Notes under the pieces: generated by a model
What the model saw: only the letters and a program-made list of their open reading frames with translations
The model's database searches: none
Told to the model about the DNA's origin: nothing
Shown: one piece after another, positions 16,794-25,733 of the stretch
Numbering within the stretch: the stretch's first letter is position 1
How the letters are laid out: the number at the start of each line of letters is the position of its first letter
Assembly (NCBI GenBank): GCA_964593555.1
Contig: CAZQIC010000004.1
Location: 1 to 64,000, forward strand
Reading direction: 5' to 3'
From: CAZQIC01 sp964593555
GTDB taxonomy: Bacteria; Bacteroidota; Bacteroidia; JAFLBG01
DNA length: 64,000 nucleotides
Position numbers and translations under genes: made by a program

Positions 16794-19118
16794 ATGCGTT
16801 TAACGAGGATAATTTTTGTGTTGCTGTTTGTGTTAGTATCAGGCGGTGCCTTTGCACAAACAGGCAGTATAAGAGGATTTGTTTATCAAAAGGAAAGCGG
16901 TGAAGCGGTCCTTTTCACCAACGTTTATCTTAAAAGCACGTCGCATGGTGCTACTACCGATGTAAACGGTTATTATTCTATCACAAAAATTCCTCCTGGT
17001 ACGTATGTGTTAATGGTTACTTACCTTGGGTATGATACCCTTCAGGAGACTATCGTGATAAAAGCGAACGATATCATTACAAAAAAACTTATTATAGAAA
17101 AATCAAGCGTTCAGCTTGGTACAGTCGATATTTCTGCGGCTAAACAGGAGAAAAAACGCAAGGTAAATATTTCCGTAAATTCTATTACACCAAAAGATAT
17201 TAAAAAGGTTCCTGCGGTTGGAGGAGAGCCGGATCTTGCTCAATATTTACAAGTATTACCAGGAGTAATATTTACCGGTGACCAGGGAGGGCAGCTATAT
17301 ATAAGAGGAGGCTCCCCAGTACAAAATAAAGTATTGCTGGATGGGATGATCATTTATAATCCTTTTCACTCCATAGGATTATTTTCAGTCTTTGATGCGG
17401 ATATTATCAGCAATGCCGATGTATATACTGGTGGTTTTAGTGCTGAATACGGAGGAAGGATTTCATCCATTATGGATATTACAACGCGTGATGGTAACAA
17501 GAAAAATTATAGCGGAAAGGTTTCAACCAGCCCTTTCGGGTCAAAATTATTATTCGAGGGTCCCATCAAAAAAAGTACAAGTCCTGATAAAGGAAGTTCC
17601 TCTTTTGTATTGTCAGCGAAACATTCTTACCTCGAACAAACTTCAAGAACATTTTATACTTATGTAGATACCAATGGTCTTCCATTTAGTTTTACCGATC
17701 TCTATGGAAAAATATCTTTAAATGCTGCCAACGGAAGTAAACTTAATTTGTTTGGGTTTAATTTTTCTGATAATGTAAAATATCAATCATTATCAGAGCT
17801 TGGATGGAAGTCATATGGAGCAGGAAGTAATTTTGTTATAGTACCTGCGGCCTCACCTATCCTGGTGAGAGGAAATTTCTCTTATTCTTCCTACGACATA
17901 CAAATGAAGCAGGAGGTTGATCTTCCCCGCAGAAGTACTGTAAATGGTTTTAATATGGGCCTCGATTTTACTTATTTTATCGGACGCAACGAAGTTAGAT
18001 ATGGTATAGATATGCTTGGGTTTAAAACCAATTTCGAATTTTATAACTCAGTTGGCCGTTTGATTGAACAGGAAGAGAATACCACAGAGCTTGCGGGATT
18101 CCTGAAGACAAAGTTCATTGGAAAAAAAAGAAGATTGGTGTTAGAGCCAAGTTTCCGTGCGCATTATTACGCATCACTTAATAATTTTTCGCCTGAGCCA
18201 AGGTTAGGGGCAAAGTATAATATAAACGATAATTGGAGACTAAAAATGGCAGGAGGACTTTATTCTCAAAATCTGATCAGCGCTACCTCTGACAGGGATG
18301 TGGTGAATCTTTTCTATGGATTTTTATCCGGATCCGAAAATCTTCCGCAAACATTTACCGAACAGGATGGTACAGTAAGAGAAATAAAACATAGCCTTCA
18401 AAAAGCGAGGCATGCGATATTTGGAGTTGAATATGATATTACCGATAACCTTGAATTAAATGTTGAAGCCTATAACAAAAATTTTAACCAGCTTACCAAT
18501 ATCAATCGTAATAAATTATTTGAAGATAATGGTGATAATGCACTTAGACCAGATTACCTGAAAAAGGATTTTATCGTGGAAACAGGCTATGCAAGAGGTG
18601 CAGACATGTTGTTAAAGTACGATCATAAGCAACTATACATATGGGCGGTATACTCACTTACATTTGTTAGGCGTTGGGATGGTTTTGTTGAATATGCTCC
18701 TCATTTTGACAGACGTCACAATGTTAACCTTGTTGTATCGTATGAATTTGGTAAACACAGGGACTGGCAATTTGATACCAGGTGGAATTACGGATCGGGG
18801 TTCCCTTTCACTCAAACACAAGGATTTTATGAGAAGTTAACTTTCCAGGATGGGATAAATTCTAATTATACAAATACCAATGGTGATTTGGGAATTATTT
18901 ATGGAGAGCTGAATGCGGGTCGTCTGCCGGATTACCACAGATGGGATATCGGTATTAAGAAAAAATTTGAATTCACTGAAAGTTCTGTTTTGGAAGTAAG
19001 TGCGGGCGCTACTAATTTATACAACAGAAAAAATATTTTTTACTTTGATAGGATACAATATAAAAGGGTTAACCAGCTTCCAATTATGCCGAGTGTAAGT
19101 TGTAATTGGACGTTTTGA
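16794..19118 (+). CDS. TonB-dependent outer-membrane receptor with N-terminal CRD
   Basis: The 774-aa protein has a signal peptide (about 1-21, ending GGAFAQ), a carboxypeptidase-regulatory-like domain (about 24-105, TTDVNGYYSITKIPPGTY), a plug domain (about 125-235: PAVGGEPDLAQYLQVLPG, YIRGGSPVQNKVLLDG, GGFSAEYGGRISS) and a beta-barrel ending in an aromatic residue (SCNWTF). It would import a siderophore, glycan or other large ligand with TonB energy; no SusD partner or pathway gene lies beside it, so the ligand is unknown. It resembles the receptor at 28207-30489, which has a DUF4249 partner. A REP-like repeat follows the stop. Confidence 0.9.
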   Translation: MRLTRIIFVLLFVLVSGGAFAQTGSIRGFVYQKESGEAVLFTNVYLKSTSHGATTDVNGYYSITKIPPGTYVLMVTYLGYDTLQETIVIKANDIITKKLIIEKSSVQLGTVDISAAKQEKKRKVNISVNSITPKDIKKVPAVGGEPDLAQYLQVLPGVIFTGDQGGQLYIRGGSPVQNKVLLDGMIIYNPFHSIGLFSVFDADIISNADVYTGGFSAEYGGRISSIMDITTRDGNKKNYSGKVSTSPFGSKLLFEGPIKKSTSPDKGSSSFVLSAKHSYLEQTSRTFYTYVDTNGLPFSFTDLYGKISLNAANGSKLNLFGFNFSDNVKYQSLSELGWKSYGAGSNFVIVPAASPILVRGNFSYSSYDIQMKQEVDLPRRSTVNGFNMGLDFTYFIGRNEVRYGIDMLGFKTNFEFYNSVGRLIEQEENTTELAGFLKTKFIGKKRRLVLEPSFRAHYYASLNNFSPEPRLGAKYNINDNWRLKMAGGLYSQNLISATSDRDVVNLFYGFLSGSENLPQTFTEQDGTVREIKHSLQKARHAIFGVEYDITDNLELNVEAYNKNFNQLTNINRNKLFEDNGDNALRPDYLKKDFIVETGYARGADMLLKYDHKQLYIWAVYSLTFVRRWDGFVEYAPHFDRRHNVNLVVSYEFGKHRDWQFDTRWNYGSGFPFTQTQGFYEKLTFQDGINSNYTNTNGDLGIIYGELNAGRLPDYHRWDIGIKKKFEFTESSVLEVSAGATNLYNRKNIFYFDRIQYKRVNQLPIMPSVSCNWTF

Positions 19119-19221
19119 CCCTTCGTCGCGCGTTCGACTGAGCTCACGCCGAAGTCTCAGGACTCAGTATACATTTGTGCAAAGGTCAGTCTGAGCCTGT
19201 CGAAGACTGTGCTGAGGAATT
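19119..19221. repeat. REP-like intergenic repeat between convergent genes
   Basis: The gap holds two related palindrome-rich pieces. The second, 19185-19208, forms a hairpin AGTCT (19188-19192) / AGACT (19204-19208) with an 11-nt loop GAGCCTGTCGA. The same loop with one change is found at 5963-5973, where the stem is AGTTC/GAACT, so both pairs at two positions changed together. The first piece (TTCGACTGAGCTCACGCCGAAG at 19134-19155) has the same CGA...TCGAAG flavour. It may also serve as a terminator region for the two convergent genes. Confidence 0.6.
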
Positions 19222-19680
19222 TTAGCCGTGTTTTTCTTTTAATAGGCCCACCACCTTTTTATCAATAGGAAAAGTAAAATCATTTTCACTTATCTCATTT
19301 AGTTTTATCCACCTGAACAATTGTGCGCCGTCTTTATTTTCGGTAAATACAAATTTATTTTCGATTTTAATTTTTTGCGGCTCAGGAGTTTTAACGAGGT
19401 AATAAATGCTAATGAGTTGATCATTCGGATTAAAGGCCGATGCCTGGAAATGATCAGTGGTGTAAAAGTGTTTAACTATTTCAATCTCAATATTTAACTC
19501 TTCTGTGAATTCTCTTTTAACGCAATCAATTGTTCCTTCACCATGATGAAGGCCTCCGCCGGGAAATTTGGTCATTTGCATTCCCATTCTTAACTCATCA
19601 GTTACCAGCACTTCGCTGCGCTCGTTAATGAGTATACCGTATACTCGTATGTTGAATCTTTTTTCCATTTTTTTTGTCAC
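19222..19680 (-). CDS. Nudix hydrolase
   Basis: The 152-aa protein has a Nudix box at about 42-64 (GLHHGEGTIDCVKREFTEEL), with the REx(T)EE core intact but Asn in place of the usual Gly after it. The N-terminal strand IRVYGILINERSEVLV and the MTKFPGGGLH stretch are typical. Nudix enzymes split nucleoside diphosphates linked to other groups; the substrate is not predictable. The frame starts at ATG 19680, with a second ATG at 19668 (MEKRFN). It overlaps the MnmC-like gene upstream by 4 bases, so the two are translated as a coupled pair. Confidence 0.88.
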   Translation of the reverse strand: MTKKMEKRFNIRVYGILINERSEVLVTDELRMGMQMTKFPGGGLHHGEGTIDCVKREFTEELNIEIEIVKHFYTTDHFQASAFNPNDQLISIYYLVKTPEPQKIKIENKFVFTENKDGAQLFRWIKLNEISENDFTFPIDKKVVGLLKEKHG

Positions 19681-20399
19681 GTATTAACCCCTCTCCCTTG
19701 GAGAGGTTGAGAGAGGGTCTTTATCGCTCTCGTCATTTCCCTCTTTCCCGTAGGGCCAGGTAATGCCTCTACAATAAATCCTGCTGCTTTTAAATTTCGT
19801 TTTACCTGTCCTTTTGCACAATAGGTAGCAAGAATACCTTGCGGATTCATATTGGCATAAAGTTTTTCAAAAATTTCTTTTTCCCATAATTCAGGCTGTA
19901 CTTGTGGTGCAAAAGCATCAAAATAAACCAGATCAAATTTAGTTGCAAAAATTTCCTGTTGCAATGTATTTTCGATCCTGGTAAATAAAAAAGAATTACT
20001 TAATTCAATTGGTGTATTTGCAACGCATCCATGTATTGATCTCAGTATAGTTTCTGCGTTATCATAATTCAAAATAGTTGTGTAATTCAACTGCTCTGTG
20101 ATTTCTTTTTGCAATGGGTAAGGTTCGAGCGCAAAATAATTGACAGGTATTTGAATATTATTTTTTTGTAAATGGAGTAGGGTAAGCAAAACATTGAGTC
20201 CGGTTCCCAATCCTACTTCCAGTATATTTATCTGTGTGGGTTGTTGTTCTAATAGTTTCTGTAAGCCTGCATTGATAAAAACATGTTGCGATTCATTTAC
20301 TGAACCATGTATGGAATGGTAATGTTCGTTGAGTGTGCTATTGAAAATAGTATGCGAGCCGTCATCAGTTGTTATAATATTCAATATTGAGTCTTTCAA
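19677..20399 (-). CDS. MnmC-like SAM-dependent tRNA (mnm5U34) methyltransferase
   Basis: The protein matches the methyltransferase half of MnmC (DUF752): TTDDGSHTIFNSTLNEHYHSIHG at the N-terminus, the SAM-binding motif ILEVGLGTGLN (about 59-69), FDLVYFDAFAPQVQPELW and ATYCAKGQVKRNLKAAGF near the C-terminus. It would finish the 5-methylaminomethyl group on U34 of certain tRNAs; the FAD-dependent oxidoreductase half is absent, as in many Bacteroidota. The start is unusual. The frame is open to 20513, but the extra N-terminus is the antisense-like overlap with fic; a TTG at 20399, overlapping the fic stop by 4 bases (TTGA), gives a 240-aa protein of the right length. Confidence 0.82.
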   Translation of the reverse strand: MKDSILNIITTDDGSHTIFNSTLNEHYHSIHGSVNESQHVFINAGLQKLLEQQPTQINILEVGLGTGLNVLLTLLHLQKNNIQIPVNYFALEPYPLQKEITEQLNYTTILNYDNAETILRSIHGCVANTPIELSNSFLFTRIENTLQQEIFATKFDLVYFDAFAPQVQPELWEKEIFEKLYANMNPQGILATYCAKGQVKRNLKAAGFIVEALPGPTGKREMTRAIKTLSQPLQGRGVNT

Positions 20400-21538
20400 T
20401 TTTTTTGTTCTTTCAATATGTAACTTGTGCTTCGTCCTCCTCCTTCTGCTTTTGCAAGTATTTTTTTCTTTATCAAATCCTGTATATCCCGAAGAGCAGT
20501 GTCTGCAGAGCATTTAGTCATTTTGGCCCATTTTGAAGAAGTCAAATTGCCTTCAAAACCATCAAACAGTTTGTTAATCAGCAAACGTTGTCTTTCGTTT
20601 ATTGCTGAGCGTATATGTTTGTCCCAGAATTTTGTTTTGCTTAATACCTGTTGTAATCTTTTTTCGGTGGAGTGTAAAGCCTTGCTGAGGCAATTTAAAT
20701 ACCATACTATCCAATTGGTTATATCTAAATTTCCTTTTTGAGTTTTTTCCAGTATGTCGTAATATGCTTTTCTGTCAATGCGTATTTGGGCCGACATGCT
20801 ATAAAAACGCTGAGCATCATTATCGGCTTTTGCCAGCTGCATATCTGCTATGGCTCTTGCAATACGCCCGTTTCCATCATCGAAAGGATGTAGAGTAACA
20901 AACCATAAATGTGCTATGGCCGATTTCAAAACAGCATCCATCTTGGAATTTGTGTTGAGCCATTTCAAAAATGTTTTCATCTCTTTGTTCAACTGCTTTG
21001 CATCAGGTGCTTCAAAGTGTATATTCTCTTTTCCCATTGCGCCGGATACTACTTGCATTGGACCCGCATCACTGTTTCTCCAGTTACCGGTGGTTATTTT
21101 ATGTACGCCGCTTCTTCCAGAGGGAAACAACGCATTTTGCCAGCCTAATAACCTGTCTTTGGTTAAGGGCCGGGCATAGTTTTGTGTAGCATCCAGCATC
21201 ATTTCAACAATGCCGTCAATGTTTCTGTCGCTGGGTACCAGTCCTGCGATATCCAGTCCCAGGTGCCGCGCTATAGAAGAACGTACCTGGTGAGGATTTA
21301 ATATTTCACCTTCTATTTCAGTTGATTTTAAAACATCGAGGGTTAGTGTTTGCAGGGTGGTTTCATTTCTTGAAATAAACCCAAGCATTTCCATGTTTCC
21401 TTTTAATCGCCCTTGTTTGTGGCGTACCGCAGCCAGTAAGGGCAATATAGCTTCGTTGTCCCATGTAAAATGGGGCCAATCTGCCCGTTGATGGATGTAT
21501 TTATCGAATTTTAATCTCCGCAATTTTAATCTCCGCAT
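20396..21538 (-). CDS. Fic family protein (putative AMPylase) with wHTH domain
   Basis: The 380-aa protein has an N-terminal DUF4172-like part, the inhibitory helix motif STEIEG (72-77, form S-x3-E-G, placing it in class II where inhibition is in cis), the Fic core with the complete catalytic motif HPFDDGNGRIAR (217-228), and a C-terminal winged-helix region (about 320-378). Fic enzymes move AMP or related groups onto a target hydroxyl. The first codons are a direct repeat: the unit TGCGGAGATTAAAAT occurs twice and encodes the repeated LRRLK. The same TGCGGAGA word recurs three more times upstream, so the wHTH may bind its own promoter. The Nudix and MnmC-like genes follow with 4-base overlaps. 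Confidence 0.9.
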   Translation of the reverse strand: MRRLKLRRLKFDKYIHQRADWPHFTWDNEAILPLLAAVRHKQGRLKGNMEMLGFISRNETTLQTLTLDVLKSTEIEGEILNPHQVRSSIARHLGLDIAGLVPSDRNIDGIVEMMLDATQNYARPLTKDRLLGWQNALFPSGRSGVHKITTGNWRNSDAGPMQVVSGAMGKENIHFEAPDAKQLNKEMKTFLKWLNTNSKMDAVLKSAIAHLWFVTLHPFDDGNGRIARAIADMQLAKADNDAQRFYSMSAQIRIDRKAYYDILEKTQKGNLDITNWIVWYLNCLSKALHSTEKRLQQVLSKTKFWDKHIRSAINERQRLLINKLFDGFEGNLTSSKWAKMTKCSADTALRDIQDLIKKKILAKAEGGGRSTSYILKEQKN

Positions 21539-21624
21539 TTATGCGGTAAATATACGTATTATTCTCCGCATTGTCAATATTATTCTCCGCAAAAGTGCGG
21601 TGAATAATGAGACTATTCTCCGCA
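21515..21624 (-). promoter_or_regulatory. Operator-like repeat array and promoter of fic
   Basis: On the minus strand TGCGGAGA occurs five times: 21617-21624, 21584-21591, 21563-21570, 21530-21537 and 21515-21522, the last two inside the coding start. Two have an inverted partner: a 26-bp dyad at 21581-21606 (arms TATTC-T-CCGCA and TGCGG-T-GAATA) and a 14-bp dyad at 21533-21546 (CCGCAT, 2-nt gap, ATGCGG) that covers the start codon. A promoter fits between them: TTG at 21577-21575 and TATATTTA at 21554-21547 (one mismatch to TAnnTTTG), 20 nt apart, with one TGCGGAGA copy in the spacer. This layout suggests self-repression. Confidence 0.6.
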
Positions 21625-21643
21625 AATAAATTTGTTTGTGGTT

Positions 21644-21930
21644 ATACTGAACTCGTTTCAGTATCTTATATATTCCGCAGGATAACATATCCTGCGGAGC
21701 GGGGATTTTTATAAACGTGCGAATCCTTTGGATTCTTTAAAAAGTATGGATATTTCTTCTCGTAATGATGCCAGAGGCATCTCATGTTTATAAAAGTAAT
21801 AATAGGTGCTTTTTCTGCGACTCCAGCCGGAGTCGAACATTGTGCAAATTGTCATTTTTATAAACGTTTGAATCCTCTGGATTCTTATAAAAAATCTAAA
21901 CGGTTTTCTCGTAATGATGAACCCCTTAGG
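21644..21930. repeat. Array of short hairpins with conserved spacers and variable stems
   Basis: Six clear hairpins lie in this gene-free stretch: 21644-21664 (ATACTGAA/TTCAGTAT), 21674-21698 (10-bp stem TCCGCAGGAT), 21721-21735 (GAATCC), 21767-21781 (GATGCC), 21818-21835 (CGACTCC) and 21870-21884 (GAATCC). The block holding the third and fourth is repeated about 149 bp later: a TTTTTATAAACG stretch precedes both GAATCC hairpins and TCTCGTAATGATG precedes or forms part of the fourth and of a decayed seventh near 21920. The stems differ between units while staying self-complementary. This resembles REP/RAYT-type or other small dispersed repeats rather than a CRISPR. Confidence 0.6.
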
Positions 21931-21953
21931 AGCATAGGAGATTCAACTTAAAA

Positions 21954-22424
21954 TTATTTTATAATTAAACTGTAACAAACTCTAACGAGTCCGATAAAAA
22001 AAATAACCAGCGAAACAATTAATAAGACTGGTCCTGCAATAATTGTAAGTAGTCCGTCAAAGCCAATAGCTGTGGTGTCAGGCATAATGCTTAACATCAA
22101 AATAATAGAAATGTAAGTATTAAATGAAAGAAGACAGCCTAAAATAGTAATGACAGAATGAACAATAGTTGTTGTCGTATTCATTGGTTTATTCAAGTGA
22201 TATAGAAAATGATAAACCAAGCCTGTCGTCAAAGAAAAGATCATAAGTGGAATAACAAAGCTCCAATAACCTATGTGTGTCGTGGTAAGGCATCCTTGGT
22301 CAATTGTCATTGGTCCGGGTATAATGATACTCGAATCGTTAGTTGTAAAACCAAAAATTAATAATAGAATGGATAGAATATAGAAAAGATAAAATGGTTG
22401 GAACTTTATATTTGACATTGCCAA
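21954..22424 (-). CDS. Small four-TM hypothetical membrane protein
   Basis: The 156-aa protein has four likely membrane helices (about 10-26, 48-72, 86-112, 124-150) and few charges. The loop after helix 1 carries PGPMTIDQGCLTTTHIGYW. No family is recognised. It lies between the hairpin array and the OmpA/PD40 gene; the 26-nt gap behind that gene's stop allows co-transcription from upstream, but the low Lys and high Ile/Thr content and the repeat-rich neighbourhood also fit a recently gained gene. Start ATG 22424; a second ATG is two codons in. Confidence 0.6.
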   Translation of the reverse strand: MAMSNIKFQPFYLFYILSILLLIFGFTTNDSSIIIPGPMTIDQGCLTTTHIGYWSFVIPLMIFSLTTGLVYHFLYHLNKPMNTTTTIVHSVITILGCLLSFNTYISIILMLSIMPDTTAIGFDGLLTIIAGPVLLIVSLVIFFIGLVRVCYSLIIK

Positions 22425-22450
22425 TAAAACTCTCAGATAAAATAGTTGTT

Positions 22451-24526
22451 TTACTTACTAATAATCTTAAACTCCGTCCTCCTATTTTGCTGGCGGCCTT
22501 CTTCGGTATCGTTGGTAGCAATGGGCTGTGAAAAACCAAATCCTTTAAACTGCATGCGGCCTTTTTCAATGCCTTTGCTTATGAGATAATTAACAACCGA
22601 TTGGGCGCGGCTTTCGGAAAGTGGTTGGTTGTATGCTGCTGTACCAACATTATCTGTGTGCCCGGAGATCTCAATTTTAAGAGTAGAAATTTCGTTCATC
22701 AATGAAAGTAATCTCTCTAATTCATTGGTGGATTCTGTGCGCAAAGTAGCCTTGTTAAAGTCAAAGAAAATATTATTCAACACTATTTTACTTCCGACAT
22801 CTAATTTGTTTAACTCAATGTCTTTTACAATTTCCTGGAACGCTGCCGTAGCAGGTATATCAAAATTTTCCGAGTGAAATAAATATCCATCTGCTTTTAC
22901 GGCAATACCGTAATTTTTTCCTGCGGGTAATGAAACAAGGTATTTTCCTGAAACACTATTGGAAGTAAAGTTTGCGATGATCTCGTTCTTGCTATTATCA
23001 ACTAGCTCGATTGATGCTTCCAATGGTTTTTTTGTTTTTGCATCCGTAACGGTTCCTTTTAAAATTGTAAGTTGTGCACTTGTTATGTCAACCGCGGGAG
23101 CAACTTGTGATTCTTTAACAGCACCATTGGCGCTGGAAAGTAATTTATCCTCTGTACTTAACACCGGGCTTTTTTCTGCACCCAGGAAAGTTACCATGTA
23201 AATATCCTTTTCGCCCAGACCGGTACTTTTGAACGAAGAAAAATATCCATGTTTACCACTGGCGGAAATTACAAAATCAACATCATCATCCGGTGAGTTA
23301 ATAGGATAACCTAAATTAACAGGTGTCGACCATTTTCCTTTTTCATAAACAGATTTAAAAATATCAAGACCTCCCATTGTTTTGTGTCCGTCTGAAGAAA
23401 AGTATAATGTTTTTCCATCGGGATGCATGAACACGCTGTATTCCATTCCAGGTGTATTGATTGCTGCGCCAAGGTTCTCTGATTTCCCCCATTTGCCATC
23501 TCTGCCCATTGTCACTTTATAAACATCGTGTTTGCCAAAACTTCCGTCTTTACGGTTACTTACAAAATAAAGTGTACGTCCGTCTGGTGAAAAGCTGGAA
23601 GATGACTCGTGATATTCTGAATTTATACTTTTATTCATTTTATCCGGCTTAGACCATGTACTTCCTTTTAAAGTACATTCGTAAATATTTCCATCGCCGC
23701 CATCATCAATGTAGATCAATAATTTTTGTCCATCGGGAGAAAGTCCGATGCTGGCATCATGGCCTGATGTATTTATTGGAGCGCCAATGCTCTTTGCCTG
23801 GCTCCATTTACCATTGTTGTTGGTAGAAATATAAATGTCCTCAAAATATTTTTTGTCTTCAGTCTGTGGCTGGTCTTCCTCGCCTGATTTGCGGCGGGTA
23901 GTAAATATCATCACTGATTCGTCAGCAGAGATCACGGATCCGTAATCAGCATATGGCGAATTTATTTCTTTCCCAACGTTATCAATAAAAACACGAGCGG
24001 GTTTTGAGACAAGGTCTATTCCTGTGTTGCATTGAACAATTCGTTTGGTGATTTCTTCGCTCTTGGCGGCCGCATTATCTCCCGATATTTTTTGCTGATA
24101 TTGTTTGTAAAATTTTATTGCTTTTTCCCAATCCATATTTAATTGATACGCCTGACCAAGCATATAATCTATTTCGGGATCAACATCTGTATCTAATGAA
24201 TAAGCCTTTTCAAGAAATGGTAAAGATTTTGTGCGGTAACTCGAAAAAAGGTAGCAATTGCCAATTTTCATATTGAGTGCGGCATTGTTTGGATTAAATG
24301 TATTGGCTTGCAATAAAAAAGGCAGGGCTTCGGAATACATAAATGTTCCAACCTCGTACAGTTTGTTGCCTTCTTTTAAATTTTTTACAGCGGCTTTTAA
24401 GCCATCTTTATCATTGGGGAAATTTTCTTTTGTGAATTCAATGTTTTGTGAAAAATTCAGCAAAGGAATTGCCAGCAAAAAAAGTAAAGCAAAAAAACGA
24501 ATGGATTTAAAAAATGTTGCTTTCAT
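22451..24526 (-). CDS. PorE-like protein: TPR + PD40 propeller + CRD + OmpA domain
   Basis: The 691-aa protein has a signal peptide (FFALLFLLAIPLLNFSQ), TPR helices (about 40-150), a PD40 propeller (about 190-435; DESVMIFTTRR, SPDGRTLYFVSNRKDGSFG, LYFSSDGHKTMGGLDIF), a CRD (about 490-570) and an OmpA-like domain (about 580-691; FFDFNKATLR, GHTDNVGTAAYN, LSESRA, QQNRRTEF) with the Asp and Arg needed to bind diaminopimelate. It begins directly at the stop of the upstream TPR gene (TAA then ATG), so the two are translationally close partners. It would tie an outer-membrane or periplasmic complex to peptidoglycan. It is distinct from the tandem set at 50-63 kb in having a short propeller-CRD linker. 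Confidence 0.87.
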   Translation of the reverse strand: MKATFFKSIRFFALLFLLAIPLLNFSQNIEFTKENFPNDKDGLKAAVKNLKEGNKLYEVGTFMYSEALPFLLQANTFNPNNAALNMKIGNCYLFSSYRTKSLPFLEKAYSLDTDVDPEIDYMLGQAYQLNMDWEKAIKFYKQYQQKISGDNAAAKSEEITKRIVQCNTGIDLVSKPARVFIDNVGKEINSPYADYGSVISADESVMIFTTRRKSGEEDQPQTEDKKYFEDIYISTNNNGKWSQAKSIGAPINTSGHDASIGLSPDGQKLLIYIDDGGDGNIYECTLKGSTWSKPDKMNKSINSEYHESSSSFSPDGRTLYFVSNRKDGSFGKHDVYKVTMGRDGKWGKSENLGAAINTPGMEYSVFMHPDGKTLYFSSDGHKTMGGLDIFKSVYEKGKWSTPVNLGYPINSPDDDVDFVISASGKHGYFSSFKSTGLGEKDIYMVTFLGAEKSPVLSTEDKLLSSANGAVKESQVAPAVDITSAQLTILKGTVTDAKTKKPLEASIELVDNSKNEIIANFTSNSVSGKYLVSLPAGKNYGIAVKADGYLFHSENFDIPATAAFQEIVKDIELNKLDVGSKIVLNNIFFDFNKATLRTESTNELERLLSLMNEISTLKIEISGHTDNVGTAAYNQPLSESRAQSVVNYLISKGIEKGRMQFKGFGFSQPIATNDTEEGRQQNRRTEFKIISK

Positions 24527-25582
24527 TTATTTTTTGCAATCAAGTAAATAATTTTTTGCAATTTGCATGCCAAGTGTTGAGGCTTTTTCCCAGTCGGCAC
24601 AAGCCCCGGGAAGGTCTTTTTGCATTTCTTTTGATATGCCCCTGTTTAAATAAGCTTCACCATACTGGCCATTAATTGCAATTGCTTTTGTGTAATCATC
24701 AACAGAACCTTTATAATCTTTCATTTTAAATTTTGCCGCAGCTCTATTGTTCAATGCATAATAGTAGTTAGGGTTCAATGAAAGTGCCATATTGAACATG
24801 GTAATGGCGTCTTCATATTTACCATTGTCGTATTGAGCAGATCCTAAACTGTTGTATAAAATATAATCATCTTTTTTAATTTGAACCGCTTTGGTGTAAT
24901 CCTCAATAGCACCTTTCAGATCACCTTTTTTCTTTTTTACGCTGGCTATGTTTCCATATACGAATGGAATATCTGGCATTGCAATAAGTGCTTTTCTGTA
25001 GTCAGTAAGTGCTCCGTCATAATCTTCTAATTGTCTTTTGGCGCTGGCCCTGTCATTGTATGCAAAAGCATAATCGGGTTTTAACTTTATGGCCTGGTCG
25101 TAATCTTCAATGGCACCTTTATAATCTCCTCTTTCGAAACGAAGTCCGCCGCGGAAATAAAAATTTTGTTCGTTCAATGGCCTTATGGAAATTGACTTAT
25201 CATAATCGGCTTCTGCAGCGGCATTGTTTCCTAATGATTGCTGTACGCGGCCTCTTCCAAAATAAGCGTAATCAGATGAAGGATTTAATTCAATGGCTTT
25301 ATTATAATCATCCAGGGAGTTTTGAGTGTTCTTAAGTTCAAGATGTGCAGCAGCTCTGTTGCAATAGGCTTTTTCAAATTGCGGGTTAAGTGTTAAAGCT
25401 TTGTTAAAATCACTTAGCGCTTCAGTATATTTTTGTTTATTGAATTTTTCTACTCCACTGTTGTAAAATTTCTGCGCTTCCTGTTCTTTGTCAACCGTAT
25501 AGGCTTTAACAGTATCAACCTGGGAAAATAGCTGGCAGGTGGACAGGAGCAATACTAAATATGTAAATAGTGTTTTCACCAA
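24527..25582 (-). CDS. Exported TPR protein (nine TPR motifs)
   Basis: After a signal peptide (FTYLVLLLSTCQLFSQ) almost the entire 351-aa chain is TPR: nine 34-residue units can be counted, with the usual W/Y-A/G-G-Y-A...A-P pattern (AYCNRAAAHLEL, AYFGRGRVQQSL, FYFRGGLRFERGDY, AYNDRASAKRQLEDY, LNNRAAAKFKMKDY). It ends with ACADWEKASTLG and a LLDCKK tail, a form common in Bacteroidota TPR proteins. It forms a protein-binding scaffold in the periplasm. The stop is followed at once by the ATG of the PorE-like gene, so both are probably one transcript and may form one complex. Confidence 0.88.
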   Translation of the reverse strand: MVKTLFTYLVLLLSTCQLFSQVDTVKAYTVDKEQEAQKFYNSGVEKFNKQKYTEALSDFNKALTLNPQFEKAYCNRAAAHLELKNTQNSLDDYNKAIELNPSSDYAYFGRGRVQQSLGNNAAAEADYDKSISIRPLNEQNFYFRGGLRFERGDYKGAIEDYDQAIKLKPDYAFAYNDRASAKRQLEDYDGALTDYRKALIAMPDIPFVYGNIASVKKKKGDLKGAIEDYTKAVQIKKDDYILYNSLGSAQYDNGKYEDAITMFNMALSLNPNYYYALNNRAAAKFKMKDYKGSVDDYTKAIAINGQYGEAYLNRGISKEMQKDLPGACADWEKASTLGMQIAKNYLLDCKK

Positions 25583-25676
25583 TATGAAAATAGGTGAAAT
25601 AAAATTAAGAAGAAATAATTCCCCACGGTTATTTAATGCCGTATATTATGAACAGGTCAATTGTGTATAACAGTTA

Positions 25677-25712
25677 TAAAAAAGAGAAGGGGCCTCCCCA
25701 AGCCCCTTCTCT
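25677..25712 (-). terminator. Rho-independent terminator of the PKD protein gene
   Basis: AGAGAAGGGGC (25683-25693) and GCCCCTTCTCT (25702-25712) form an 11-bp stem with an 8-nt loop; on the minus strand it is followed by a T-run (A at 25677-25683 on the plus strand). It lies 21 nt after the stop of 25734-27128. Confidence 0.8.
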
Positions 25713-25733
25713 GACAAAAAACAACACTATTAA

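Noticed and set aside
20400..20513. N-terminal extension of the MnmC-like protein from ATG 20513
   Set aside because: The extra 38 residues are basic, Cys-rich and overlap the conserved end of Fic; the TTG at 20399 fits the family start and overlaps the Fic stop as in a coupled pair.
21644..21930. Possible CRISPR array
   Set aside because: Units differ in length and in stem sequence, spacing is irregular, repeats are not identical, and no cas gene lies nearby.
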